The position numbers were made by a program, and so were the translations under genes. Below the pieces are notes generated by a model. It had not been told where the DNA came from, ran no database searches, and worked only from the letters and a program-made list of their open reading frames with translations. A stretch of DNA of 64,000 bases, from NCBI GenBank assembly GCA_016928775.1, contig JAFGKD010000016.1, forward strand, positions 33,152 through 97,151. The letters are read 5' to 3'. Positions 28,032 through 37,021 of the stretch are shown here, piece by piece. This DNA comes from Candidatus Zhuqueibacterota bacterium. GTDB taxonomy: Bacteria > Zhuqueibacterota > Zhuqueibacteria > Residuimicrobiales > Krinioviventaceae. The stretch's first letter is position 1; each line of letters opens with the position of its first letter.

Positions 28032-29015
28032 ATGAAAGTCTTGTTTATAGGTGGCACCGGCATCATCAGCTCCGCATGCTCTCAACTGGCAATTGAAAGA
28101 GGTATTGATCTTTACGTTCTGAATCGCGGCCAAACTTTGCGCCCGTTGCCGCCGAACGTCACGGTGATTTTGGCTGACGCGCGCCAGGAAGAATCTTTTT
28201 ATAAAGCGATGAAAAATAACTCATTTGATGTTGTGGTGGACTGGATCGCTTTCACGCCGGCTCATATTGAGCTGGATTATTTTATTTTGGCAGGTCGTTT
28301 AAAGCAATTCATTTTCATCTCTTCTGCATCAGCTTATCAAACACCACCCGCCAGGCTGCCGGTTAGCGAAAAGACCCCCCTGGAGAATCCGTTCTGGGCT
28401 TATTCTCGGGAGAAAATTGCCTGCGAGAATAAGCTGATGCAACTCTACCGGGAGAATGGATTCCCTGTGACAATTGTGCGGCCTTCGCACACCTATGATC
28501 GTACCATGCTGCCCTGCCGCGGCGGATGGACGACTATATACCGGATGCGTCGCAATAATAAAGTTGTCATTCACGGTGACGGGACTTCGCTTTGGACGTT
28601 GACGCATCATAAAGATTTTGCCAAAGGATTTGTTGGACTCCTGGGCAATGAGAGGGCAATAGGTGAAGCGTTTCACATTACCTCGGATGAATGGTTGACC
28701 TGGAATCAGATATATGAGACGTTGGCCGAAGCAGCGGGCACCAGAGTACAGCCCGTTTACGTCCCTTCTACAATCATCAACGACTATAATCCCGATATTG
28801 GCGCCGGACTGCTGGGTGATAAAATGCACAGCATGATTTTCGACAACACAAAAATCAAATCATTTGTATCCGGATTCGAATGTTCAATCCCGTTTAAGCA
28901 CGGTGCGCGTGAAATTATCGCATGGTACGACCAGGATGTGAGTCGTCAAATCATCGACGACTCTTATAATCAAATGACCGAGTTATTGATCGCACGATTC
29001 CAGCGCCGAACATAA
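28032..29015 (+). CDS. NAD-dependent epimerase/dehydratase (extended SDR)
   Basis: A 327-residue extended short-chain dehydrogenase. The ATG at 28032 has AAGGAG five bases upstream, favoured over the earlier in-frame ATG at 27996. The Rossmann motif is LFIGGTGIISSA near the N-terminus, and the catalytic YxxxK is AYSREK, preceded by the Ser-rich strand FIFISSASAYQ. The substrate pocket includes VRPSHTYD. Homologues act on nucleotide sugars or are related to chloroplast RNA-binding epimerase-like proteins; the substrate cannot be named. It is read divergently from the arylsulfotransferase-like gene and is followed 119 bases later by a fumarylacetoacetase-family gene, with no clear pathway link. 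Confidence 0.88.
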   Translation: MKVLFIGGTGIISSACSQLAIERGIDLYVLNRGQTLRPLPPNVTVILADARQEESFYKAMKNNSFDVVVDWIAFTPAHIELDYFILAGRLKQFIFISSASAYQTPPARLPVSEKTPLENPFWAYSREKIACENKLMQLYRENGFPVTIVRPSHTYDRTMLPCRGGWTTIYRMRRNNKVVIHGDGTSLWTLTHHKDFAKGFVGLLGNERAIGEAFHITSDEWLTWNQIYETLAEAAGTRVQPVYVPSTIINDYNPDIGAGLLGDKMHSMIFDNTKIKSFVSGFECSIPFKHGAREIIAWYDQDVSRQIIDDSYNQMTELLIARFQRRT

Positions 29016-29072
29016 TGAGTGAAGAAAAAAACAATCGTCGAAAAGGTTTCATTTTTCCCTTTGCACTTTTAT

Positions 29073-29100
29073 TTGTCAAAATTATCACCTATTTTATTGT
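29073..29100 (+). promoter_or_regulatory. Candidate promoter of the fumarylacetoacetase-family gene
   Basis: TTGTCA at 29073-29078 and TATTGT at 29095-29100 are separated by 16 bases and lie in an AT-rich stretch about 35 bases upstream of the ATG at 29135. The -10 match is imperfect, and the primary sigma factor consensus of this lineage may differ. Confidence 0.3.
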
Positions 29101-29134
29101 ATATGACGTTGCTACATAAATAAAGGGAATTTGC

Positions 29135-30034
29135 ATGCGAACTTTTGCCTTTACAACATCGAGGGGTGAACCACGCATCGGTGTCGTTTACGATAAAAGA
29201 CGCTTCGACTTTACGCGAATCTGGCAAATTTTCAAAGAGATAAAAAGTTCACCGCGTACGCCTGATTATCATTTTCTCCAGATCATGATCGAAATGGAAA
29301 ATTTTTCTGATAAAGTGATCACTGAGGTCATTGAAGAAGTGAAAGATTTTCGGGGATTGGATGATCTCGTCATTCGCGGTGAAATTACCTACGATCTTCC
29401 AATTCAACGGCCATCAAAAATTTTGTGCATGGCGCGCAATTATCGAAAACACGCTGAAGAATTTGATCATGATGTCCCGACAAAGCCGATTTTTTTCGCC
29501 AAGTTACCCTCGGCGCTGCTCCCGCACGAGGGCACCATTCAGCTACCATCGGATATTGGCCGCGTGGATCATGAAGTCGAGCTTGCTGTGGTTATCGGCA
29601 AAACGGCTTCACGATTGCGCCCGGACGAGGCAATGGATGTGATCGCCGGCTATACGATTGCCAATGATATCAGCGCCCGCACGATGCAAAAAGAAGCGTC
29701 ATCAAAGGGAGAGCCATGGACGCTTTGTAAAAGTTTGAACACATTTTTACCCATTGGTCCCTACCTGATTCCATCTGATGCAGTTGACGATCCCCACGCG
29801 CTTGCTATCGAGCTGACCGTCAATGACGAGACAAAACAAAAATCAAACACAAAGTATATGATTTTTAATATCCCGGATATACTTTCACATATGTCACACT
29901 ATATAACATTGGTGCCGGGAGACATTATATGCACAGGTACGCCCGAAGGTGTCGGTCCGATCAAGGCGGGCGATTTGATACAGGCGAAAATTGAAGGCTT
30001 GGGAGTACTGCGGAATTATGTTGCGGCCATGTAG
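29135..30034 (+). CDS. Fumarylacetoacetate hydrolase family protein
   Basis: A 299-residue FAH-fold enzyme, ATG at 29135 behind AAAGGGAA. The signature core is KILCMARNYRKHAEEF, the metal-binding acidic residues sit in RVDHEVELAVVIGK, and GYTIANDISARTMQ and ICTGTPEGVGP are typical. The family hydrolyses, hydrates or decarboxylates 2-oxo acids such as fumarylpyruvate, 2-keto-3-deoxy sugar acids or oxaloacetate. Members of this size without a distinct N-terminal domain are often acylpyruvases or sugar-acid dehydratases; the exact substrate is open. It may serve sugar-acid catabolism downstream of the glycosidases, but no companion genes support this directly. Confidence 0.9.
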   Translation: MRTFAFTTSRGEPRIGVVYDKRRFDFTRIWQIFKEIKSSPRTPDYHFLQIMIEMENFSDKVITEVIEEVKDFRGLDDLVIRGEITYDLPIQRPSKILCMARNYRKHAEEFDHDVPTKPIFFAKLPSALLPHEGTIQLPSDIGRVDHEVELAVVIGKTASRLRPDEAMDVIAGYTIANDISARTMQKEASSKGEPWTLCKSLNTFLPIGPYLIPSDAVDDPHALAIELTVNDETKQKSNTKYMIFNIPDILSHMSHYITLVPGDIICTGTPEGVGPIKAGDLIQAKIEGLGVLRNYVAAM

Positions 30035-30087
30035 AACCGCGGCGTGAACCTAGTTAATACAAACATTGCAAAGTACATCGTAGTGTA

Positions 30088-31365
30088 CTAAGCTGTCATA
30101 AAAAAATCAAGGTCCATTTTTTGAGCCGATCGCACTTTTCGCAAAAGCATAGCCAAAAAAATCATTCCCAAAAACAGACAGAGTTTTAGCAAAGCATCCG
30201 GCAATTTTGCGCTAATGCCTGTCAATAATGTACAAACTGCCATTATTGCCACACTCATTTTGCCTGTATGCGGCAAAATCCACTTGTCCAAAACAGGCGT
30301 TGTATCGAAAAAGCGCCAAAAATAGCGCACTGCTGCTATCAGAACAATCAAGATGATCAAACACAGGGTGGGTGCCAACAAGATTGCTACATTCTTGTGT
30401 ATTGACGCCAAATCGAAGCGCAGGAGTGATCTGGCTGAATGGCGGATCACATTGTAAACAGTAAAAGTGAGATAATGCAGAATAGTCGCAAGCAGCAGAT
30501 TCTTTGAGATGTAAACGACCATCCGATTTTGCGACAATACAGTCGCCATGGTGCCCACTCGATAAAGCGTCATTGTTATCCCGCAAAAAAGAAAAAAATA
30601 GGAGATCGAGAGAGGATATTTCCGAATCGAGAAATGAGGGACATCGGTACGAAACAGAATAATGGCAGCTAATATCAGGACGAATGGGAGAGACCAGCTT
30701 TTGCTGTTACTATTGTTAAACACGTAACCAGCACACACAAAAATGAGCCAGGGCAGGAATGGGAAATTGCCACGAGCGATGACCTTGAAAGTATTTGAGG
30801 TAAATCCATCCGGCAAGATGAGCCAGAGCACGATAATAATCATAATAAAGCCTTGACATACCAACACCGGCTTTTTCGTCGAACTGACAAGCATCATCAC
30901 AAGCTGTGAAAACCAGAGGAAAAAGAAAAACTCATAATGAACAAAGTGGCCGGTAAAAGTCAGGTTATGCAAAAGCGCAATGACCAGAAAAACGAACAGA
31001 ATTCGAGTTTGCACGATCTTGCTCTTTCTGGCAAAATGTTTGAACGTCATACCAAAAGCAAAATAAAACAGTGCCGGGGCAGAATCGGCGATAAATTTGA
31101 CCTGAGAAATAAAAGCAGTGTCAGACGCTAATGGATAATGGGCAAACACCATCAAAGTTAACGCGGTGAATCTTAACAGATCGAGACCGTGGTCTCGAAA
31201 ATCGGCTTTGTGCTGCATGAGAATGTATTTACTCTGATATTCCGCAAAAAACGTATTGATTCTATCGAGTACAATCGGCGGCTGATATTTGCGGATATTT
31301 TTAGCCCGTAGAAAGTATGGCGCTTTCCCCAAGACCAAATAAATTCGACGGCCTGCCGCTTTCAC
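30088..31365 (-). CDS. Multi-pass membrane protein, acyltransferase-like
   Basis: A 425-residue protein with about ten hydrophobic helices from residue 60 onwards. The first membrane segment, GLDLLRFTALTLMVFAHYPL, resembles the opening helix of membrane acyltransferases (acyltransferase 3 / HGSNAT-like, with a conserved His late in the helix). The start used is GTG at 31365, seven bases after the patatin stop; an ATG at 31218 (MQHKADF) is an alternative that would drop 49 soluble residues. The tight spacing suggests an operon with the patatin-like lipase, which would fit modification and turnover of lipids or envelope sugars. The family call is tentative. Confidence 0.7.
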   Translation of the reverse strand: MKAAGRRIYLVLGKAPYFLRAKNIRKYQPPIVLDRINTFFAEYQSKYILMQHKADFRDHGLDLLRFTALTLMVFAHYPLASDTAFISQVKFIADSAPALFYFAFGMTFKHFARKSKIVQTRILFVFLVIALLHNLTFTGHFVHYEFFFFLWFSQLVMMLVSSTKKPVLVCQGFIMIIIVLWLILPDGFTSNTFKVIARGNFPFLPWLIFVCAGYVFNNSNSKSWSLPFVLILAAIILFRTDVPHFSIRKYPLSISYFFLFCGITMTLYRVGTMATVLSQNRMVVYISKNLLLATILHYLTFTVYNVIRHSARSLLRFDLASIHKNVAILLAPTLCLIILIVLIAAVRYFWRFFDTTPVLDKWILPHTGKMSVAIMAVCTLLTGISAKLPDALLKLCLFLGMIFLAMLLRKVRSAQKMDLDFFMTA

Positions 31366-31371
31366 TTCTCA

Positions 31372-32319
31372 TTACAGTGTATCAGCCGATTCTCGAACAG
31401 TCACGACTGTATCCCATCCCTGTTGTATGGCGATCTCAATATCTTTCGTGGTGAAATCTTCCAGGTCGATTTTTACTGGAGATGCCGGATAAATTGGTAC
31501 AACATTGATATGCTTTTTGTTAGCCAATGAGCTAATTGTCGATACATGTCGGACTTGCCTGAGCAGCTCGTTAATTTCCAGACAATTTTGGATATCATTC
31601 GAGCAAATCTCATGTGTGACTATGGCCATGAATCGCTCCATGAGATTCGTCGGTTTATACCAGTTGTCATCTGCTGTTGTAAAATCTTCAGGTGAACAGA
31701 GAATGGCCACAATGTCGGTCGCTCCGTCTTTGATTGCCCGTTTGAGTGGCGCGACTTCACGGATGCCGCCATCAGTGTATGCGTGCTCACCGAGATATCG
31801 TAGCGGCATGACAACTGGGATAGCTGTACTCGCAATGATGTAATCAAGAATGTTGTTATGTTGCGGCGCCGACGCGTAGACAATTCGACCTGAATTAATA
31901 TCAACGCTGCAGGCATAGAACTTTAGCTTTTTTTCGTGCGCCGCGATCAGGTTTTCCAGCTTTATCTCTTTTGCGAGAAGCTCATACAAGTAGTCCATTT
32001 TTAATAGACTGTAAAAACGGTTTCGAATCAGGGCAAAAGCTTGCGAAAGTACGCTGCGCTTTTTGCCCAACTTTTTAAAGGACGTAATATTTTGCAGCCA
32101 AAAGCTTTTGAGTTCATTGCCAATTTCAACCCAATCCGGATTTGTGCCGGCGCGAATGGCACGACCGACGCGGTCCGCAATGAATGAGCCGTTCAGGCTT
32201 CCTACCGAGGTGCCATAAATTGCGTCAGGTATAAATTTGCCAGTCGTCAGGATATTTACCAAAGCCCCGGCTTGAAAGGCTCCTTTGATCGATCCCCCGC
32301 TTAGAACAAATGACTTCAT
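31372..32319 (-). CDS. Patatin-like phospholipase
   Basis: A 315-residue patatin. The ATG at 32319 is preceded by AAAGGAGA. The oxyanion-hole motif is GGSIKG (residues 8-13), the nucleophile is Ser38 in GTSVGS and the dyad Asp is Asp183 in TDGGIRE. Patatins hydrolyse acyl chains from phospholipids or neutral lipids. There is no signal peptide, so it probably acts in the cytoplasm or on the inner membrane face. The membrane acyltransferase-like gene starts seven bases after its stop, consistent with a two-gene lipid-remodelling operon. A strong bidirectional terminator separates it from the protease gene behind it. Confidence 0.92.
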   Translation of the reverse strand: MKSFVLSGGSIKGAFQAGALVNILTTGKFIPDAIYGTSVGSLNGSFIADRVGRAIRAGTNPDWVEIGNELKSFWLQNITSFKKLGKKRSVLSQAFALIRNRFYSLLKMDYLYELLAKEIKLENLIAAHEKKLKFYACSVDINSGRIVYASAPQHNNILDYIIASTAIPVVMPLRYLGEHAYTDGGIREVAPLKRAIKDGATDIVAILCSPEDFTTADDNWYKPTNLMERFMAIVTHEICSNDIQNCLEINELLRQVRHVSTISSLANKKHINVVPIYPASPVKIDLEDFTTKDIEIAIQQGWDTVVTVRESADTL

Positions 32320-32427
32320 ATTCTTTTCTCCTTTTGTTAAATTTTTGATACTAACAAAAAGGACAGATTTTTGTAAAAGATTTCCCAAGGGATTTGAAGC
32401 ATTGTAAACAAAGAGAAGTTTTAGGAC

Positions 32428-32466
32428 AAAAAAAAGGAACGTCGATTTAACGACGCTCCTTTTTTT
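32428..32466. terminator. Bidirectional rho-independent terminator
   Basis: The stem GGAACGTCG (32436-32444) pairs with CGACGCTCC (32451-32459) with one mismatch around an ATTTAA loop. It is flanked by an A-run on the left and a T-run on the right, so it works in either direction. It lies just after the end of the minus-strand protease gene and is its likely terminator. Confidence 0.8.
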
Positions 32467-32483
32467 GATTCAAGAGGAAAGTT

Positions 32484-35420
32484 TTATTTAATATAAAGCA
32501 ACTTGCCCTTCATGGTCAGGTTGTTGGCCAGATGGAGCATATAAAAATAGGTGCCCGAACCCACATCATTGCCATATTCGTCTTTGGAATCCCACAGGGC
32601 CGAATGGACACCTGCTTGCAGTGGCTCGTCATATAATGTGGCTATCCGTTTGCCAAGAATATTGTAGATGTCCAGTCGGACATGCGAAGCTTCTGGCAGC
32701 ATAAAATGAATCTGGGTCGATGGATTGAACGGATTCGGCGAGGCAAAAACCAGCTTGTCACCGGTGTCCTTTTCGATCTGTTTCATCTCTTCCGGCGTAA
32801 TGTTAGTCACAATGCTGCTCGTTGATCCATCGGAACTGCCGCATGTCGCGACATTGGCTGCCGGGTCATACGTATAGCCTGATTTGCTGATGTTGCTGAC
32901 GCAAAAGGTGTACTCTCCCGAGGTTCTGCTATAGCCGGTTGCTGTTTCGCCCCAGCCATCCGAGCCGGTGTCAAAGCTGGCGGAACCGCTTGCCGCGCCG
33001 GACCAACTGCCGGTAACCGTAGCACCACTCACTGCCACACCATTTTGGTCAACGACTTTGACGCGCGCTCGACCACGAGACCAGCGCCAGAATGTTTCTT
33101 TGGTCACTTCAATAGCTGCGACATGAACTTTATCGTCCTGGCTCGGTTCGTTCACCGTAATATAGTTTGTTTTGGTTTCGGTATCCGAACCACAGCCATT
33201 GGTTGCGGTCAGTGAAACAGTAAAAGTTCCAACGGCAGTATAGGTATGGGATGGATTTTGTGCTGTTGAAGTGCCACCATCACCAAAATTCCAGCTCCAG
33301 CTGGTCGGCGAGTTGGTCGATTGATCTGTAAAATTAACGCTCAATGGAGCCGTGCCGGTTGTGGGTGAGCCGCTGAAATTCGCGACAGGTGGATCACATG
33401 GCGCTTCTGACACCGAGATATAATTCACCTTTGTCTCGATATCTGAGCCGCAACTGTTTGACACTGTGAGCTCAACCGTATAGGTACCCTCAGTATCATA
33501 GATGTGTGAGGGATTCTGTACTGTGGAGGAGCCACCATCGCCGAAATCCCAGCTCCAGCTTGTTGGGCTGCCTGTTGACTGATCTGTAAAGCTGACCGTC
33601 AATGGGGCATTGCCACTGGTCGGTGAGCCGGCAAATGCCGCCGATGGACCTGTTGACACGGTCACATAGTTGGTCTTGGTTTCCGTGTCCGATCCTCCCG
33701 GTCCCGTCACGGTCAAGGAAACTGTATAAGAACCGGCATTCGCATAGCTGTGACTCGGATTCTGCGCCGTGGAGGTTGCTCCGTCACCAAAAGTCCACGA
33801 CCATGAGGTGATGTCAGCGGTGGATTGATCGGTAAAATTAACCGTCAGCGGTGCACACCCTGATGTTGGGGAGCCAGAAAATGCCGCGCTGGGTGCTGTT
33901 GGGCCGCCACCACCCTGAACCGCATTGTATGCATTGACGCGGCCATCGCCCAGTTTTCCTTGATAGGACGAGTTTCCCGGAATGCCGTAAATATCATCCG
34001 CTGTATCATACAAGTGCTGTTTCACCTGCGCAGCGCTCCAGCCAGGATTTTGCGACCAGATGAGCGCAGCGACACTGGCTGCCAGGGGTGTCGCCATAGA
34101 GGTGCCGCTTATGGTTGCAATATAATCGTTTTGTGGATCATCATGATTGTGATAGCTTGACAAAATGTCTGTTCCCGGCGCCGAGATGTCAACCCAGGTT
34201 CCGTAAGAAGAAAAATCGGATTTGACATCATTTTGATCGGTCGAGGCGACGGCAATGATGTCCGAACGCGCCGTCATATAATCCGTCGCTTCATTGCCGT
34301 CGTTGCCAGCGGCTTTGAAAATCAAGCCGCCACTGGCTAAAAAGTAGTCAATGGCATCGGCTAATCCACCCGAGTTCGAGGAGCCCCAGCTACAGGAGGC
34401 AATGTTCACGCCCTTGTCAGCGGCATAATAAAAGGCATCAGCGGCAAAGTCCATTTGTACATAGCCGACTTCATAAAAAAAGTAACGGCCCGAGTAGCCA
34501 ATACGCAATGGCATAATTTTGACGCCATTGCCGTCTGCGGTGAGGGAACCGTTGCCCCAGCCGCCGGCGGTTGCGGCGGTCGCGTAACCATTGTTATTCA
34601 ACGCAGCGACAATACCGGAACAGTGGGTGCCGTGGCCGTTAAAATCACGAGGATCGTTGTCCGGGGTACTGCCGTCCTCACCGGACCACACCCTCGAAAC
34701 GCCGGTGACAAAATCCCAGCCGACCCAGTCATCAACATAACCGTTGCCATCATCATCCACACCGGGTGCGCCGTTTTTCTCTGCGGTGTTGATCCAGATA
34801 TTGCCATCCACATTGGTAGGATTGCTGTACGAAGCATTGCCACCACCAAGGTCTTTGTGAAAGTACCTGACGCCGGTATCGAGAATCGCCACGATAATAT
34901 CTTCATTCCCGTTCTCAATGTTCCAGGCTTCCGGCGCATCTATATCGTGATCATTGCCCTGATTCAGATGCCATTGTTCCGCATAATTGCCGTCATTCGG
35001 TGTCGCTGTGACAGCATGTATGCCTATTTTTTGCATATCAATGACGCCGCCCTGTTTTACAAAATCTGCAATCACTGCATCCAAATCAACTTTATCGCGA
35101 AACTGCACTTTATACCAGGAGGTCAAATCAATCTCACGTCCCTGATAGTACCGAACAGCGGCGTTTGGAAAACGTTGGATAATTTGTTCTGCTCCATACC
35201 TGATCGCAATAGCGTCGAATCCCGGCATGCCAAAACGACCACTGCGTAGGCTAGGCGCTCGAAATCCTGCCTGGACTGCTTTGTCAAATTTGATGACAAT
35301 GGCATTCTCAACAAAAGCACTGTAATTTTCAAATTTTTGTTCGACCCGGGCGCGTTTGAGATCAGCAACAGAAAGTCCTGCTAACGCAAGAATGAGAAAT
35401 AAAATACAACTTTTTTTCAT
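32484..35420 (-). CDS. Secreted subtilisin-like serine protease with three PKD domains and T9SS signal
   Basis: A 978-residue secreted protease. The ATG at 35420 follows GGAGGAACGT and begins a signal peptide (KKSCILFLILALAGLSVA). A pro-region (about 20-140) precedes the S8 catalytic domain with Asp181 (VAILDTGV), His263 (NGHGTHCSG) and Ser441 (SGTSMATP). Three closely similar PKD domains follow (about 510-755; each with FTDQST and W.FGDG), then an Ig-like or invasin-like beta domain (VKVVDQNGVAVSGATV) and a T9SS sorting domain (FASPNPFNPSTQI). It would degrade extracellular protein or process surface proteins. The protease is transcribed away from the AGE epimerase gene across a 288-base divergent spacer. 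Confidence 0.94.
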   Translation of the reverse strand: MKKSCILFLILALAGLSVADLKRARVEQKFENYSAFVENAIVIKFDKAVQAGFRAPSLRSGRFGMPGFDAIAIRYGAEQIIQRFPNAAVRYYQGREIDLTSWYKVQFRDKVDLDAVIADFVKQGGVIDMQKIGIHAVTATPNDGNYAEQWHLNQGNDHDIDAPEAWNIENGNEDIIVAILDTGVRYFHKDLGGGNASYSNPTNVDGNIWINTAEKNGAPGVDDDGNGYVDDWVGWDFVTGVSRVWSGEDGSTPDNDPRDFNGHGTHCSGIVAALNNNGYATAATAGGWGNGSLTADGNGVKIMPLRIGYSGRYFFYEVGYVQMDFAADAFYYAADKGVNIASCSWGSSNSGGLADAIDYFLASGGLIFKAAGNDGNEATDYMTARSDIIAVASTDQNDVKSDFSSYGTWVDISAPGTDILSSYHNHDDPQNDYIATISGTSMATPLAASVAALIWSQNPGWSAAQVKQHLYDTADDIYGIPGNSSYQGKLGDGRVNAYNAVQGGGGPTAPSAAFSGSPTSGCAPLTVNFTDQSTADITSWSWTFGDGATSTAQNPSHSYANAGSYTVSLTVTGPGGSDTETKTNYVTVSTGPSAAFAGSPTSGNAPLTVSFTDQSTGSPTSWSWDFGDGGSSTVQNPSHIYDTEGTYTVELTVSNSCGSDIETKVNYISVSEAPCDPPVANFSGSPTTGTAPLSVNFTDQSTNSPTSWSWNFGDGGTSTAQNPSHTYTAVGTFTVSLTATNGCGSDTETKTNYITVNEPSQDDKVHVAAIEVTKETFWRWSRGRARVKVVDQNGVAVSGATVTGSWSGAASGSASFDTGSDGWGETATGYSRTSGEYTFCVSNISKSGYTYDPAANVATCGSSDGSTSSIVTNITPEEMKQIEKDTGDKLVFASPNPFNPSTQIHFMLPEASHVRLDIYNILGKRIATLYDEPLQAGVHSALWDSKDEYGNDVGSGTYFYMLHLANNLTMKGKLLYIK
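33150..33890 (-). repeat. Three tandem PKD-domain-coding repeats
   Basis: Within the protease gene, three copies of about 85 codons each encode PKD domains sharing APLTVNFTDQST, SWSWxFGDG and TVxLTV. The similarity extends to the DNA level, so the array is a plausible site for copy-number change by recombination. Confidence 0.8.
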
Positions 35421-35708
35421 ACGTTCCTCCGAATGTTATAATTTAGATTCTGAACATAAAAAGCGAATGATAACAGCACCACCTCCTTTATTTCTCGTGT
35501 GTAAACCCACCGCCGTCACCATCGAGGAGAGGTAATCAATTGATGAAGATATGTGGGAAGCGACATTATGAATTCCAAGTAATATAAGGAAAATTCATCA
35601 AGCGGATCAAGGATAAATTTCAGCGAGAAAGTATAAATAATTTATTTCTATCTTTCGCACAAGTTTTTATATTGATACTGGATGACAAATGATTGAATCG
35701 GAGAAAAG
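35421..35708. other. Divergent spacer between protease and AGE-epimerase genes
   Basis: This 288-base AT-rich spacer must hold the promoters of both flanking genes. A TATAA-type segment is visible near the protease start, but no convincing pair of promoter boxes, no operator palindrome and no small gene was recognised. Confidence 0.5.
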
Positions 35709-36995
35709 ATGACACTAAAAAAATTGCTTGACATGAAAAAAGAGTCTATGAATCACCTGCAACAGGAGTTGCTGCCATTCTGGCTGGATCGCTGCAAAGA
35801 TGAGAAAAATGGTGGATTCATCACCCAATTTGACAAAGATGGGCGTGACACCGGCGAAGATCAAAAGTCTTTGATCGCGCAGACCCGAACAATTTACACC
35901 ATGGCGTCTGCATATCGTGCTGGCTATGGTGATGAGCGGTGCGCGGACTATGCCAAATTTGGCGTTGATTTTCTGTTGCAGAAAATGTGGGACTCGCAAT
36001 ACGGCGGCTTTTTCTGGACAGTGAATCGAAAAGGGGATGTTCAGATCGATAAAAAAATTGGCTATGGTCTCAGTTTTTGTATCTATTCCTTGAGCGAATA
36101 TACATTAGCTACTGGAGATCCGACTGGACTCGACTATGCCGAGAAAGTTTTTGATGCACTGCAAAAATATGCCGTCGATACCATGTATGGCGGCTATTTT
36201 GAAATGTTTGAGCGCGACTGGACGCTCTGCGGCCCGTCGTCAGGTGGTGGCGATCGCAAAACACTCGACTTTCATATGCATCTGATGGAAGCCCTCACGA
36301 CTCTTTACGAGGCAAGCGGCAAGGAGGTGCACCGACGCAAGCTGGAAGAAAGCATAGAATTACTGTTGTACCGCATTCAACACCCGGTTTACAGGACCGG
36401 CATCCCGCAGTTTTGGCGCGACTGGAGCGTTGCGCCGCAAATCAAGTTTGATATCGTTTGGGGATGGGATCGTTTTACAGATGATGGCGTCAAATCAAAT
36501 GCAGAAGACAATACATCATACGGCCATAACGTCGAATTCGCCTGGCTTTTTTTGCACGCTCTTAAAGTGCTCGGTAAAGACTGGCGGGCGTATGAGGAGG
36601 TCATTTTAGCGCAATTTGAACACTGCTTGCGGGATGGCATTGATTGGGAATACGGCGGTGTATATGTCGAAGGTTCGCATTCCGGCGGTGTTTATGATCG
36701 CGAAAAAGAATTCTGGCAGCAAGCCGAAGTCCTCATTGGTATGCTCGATGCGTGTCTGCACTTTGACCTGGAAAAATATTGGCCCGCCTATGAAAATGTG
36801 CACCGTTTTGTGCATGACAAAATGATTCACCACAAAGTCGGTGAGTGGTGGCCATTGACGACACGGCGGGGTGAGCCAATCTGGACGCACATGAGTCATT
36901 CCTGGAAAGTCAACTATCACACGGTGCGGGCGATGGTGCAATCAATTCAGCGGCTGGATCGATTGATAGAAAAAGTGTCGGCACATCGCTCATGA
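35709..36995 (+). CDS. N-acylglucosamine/cellobiose 2-epimerase family (AGE) protein
   Basis: A 428-residue (alpha/alpha)6-barrel sugar epimerase, ATG at 35709 after CGGAG. Family signatures include NGGFITQFD, QTRTIYTMASAYR, YGGFFWTVN, YGHNVEFAWL and WKVNYHTVRAM; the His residues of the last two correspond to the catalytic pair of AGE and cellobiose 2-epimerases. The HNVEFAWL segment and the overall length are closer to cellobiose 2-epimerase, which converts cellobiose to glucosyl-mannose, than to the GlcNAc enzyme. No signal peptide is visible, so it would act on imported disaccharide. The substrate is inferred, not shown. Confidence 0.88.
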   Translation: MTLKKLLDMKKESMNHLQQELLPFWLDRCKDEKNGGFITQFDKDGRDTGEDQKSLIAQTRTIYTMASAYRAGYGDERCADYAKFGVDFLLQKMWDSQYGGFFWTVNRKGDVQIDKKIGYGLSFCIYSLSEYTLATGDPTGLDYAEKVFDALQKYAVDTMYGGYFEMFERDWTLCGPSSGGGDRKTLDFHMHLMEALTTLYEASGKEVHRRKLEESIELLLYRIQHPVYRTGIPQFWRDWSVAPQIKFDIVWGWDRFTDDGVKSNAEDNTSYGHNVEFAWLFLHALKVLGKDWRAYEEVILAQFEHCLRDGIDWEYGGVYVEGSHSGGVYDREKEFWQQAEVLIGMLDACLHFDLEKYWPAYENVHRFVHDKMIHHKVGEWWPLTTRRGEPIWTHMSHSWKVNYHTVRAMVQSIQRLDRLIEKVSAHRS

Positions 36996-37021
36996 TTTTG
37001 GAGCGTGTGAATGGATGATTC

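Noticed and set aside
30072..30087. AGTACA/TGTACT hairpin between convergent genes as a terminator
   Set aside because: The stem is only six pairs and no T-run follows in either direction.
34455..35249. 264-codon plus-strand frame inside the protease gene
   Set aside because: It is antisense to well-conserved S8 protease sequence, lacks a ribosome site and has low-complexity Val/Ile-rich translation.
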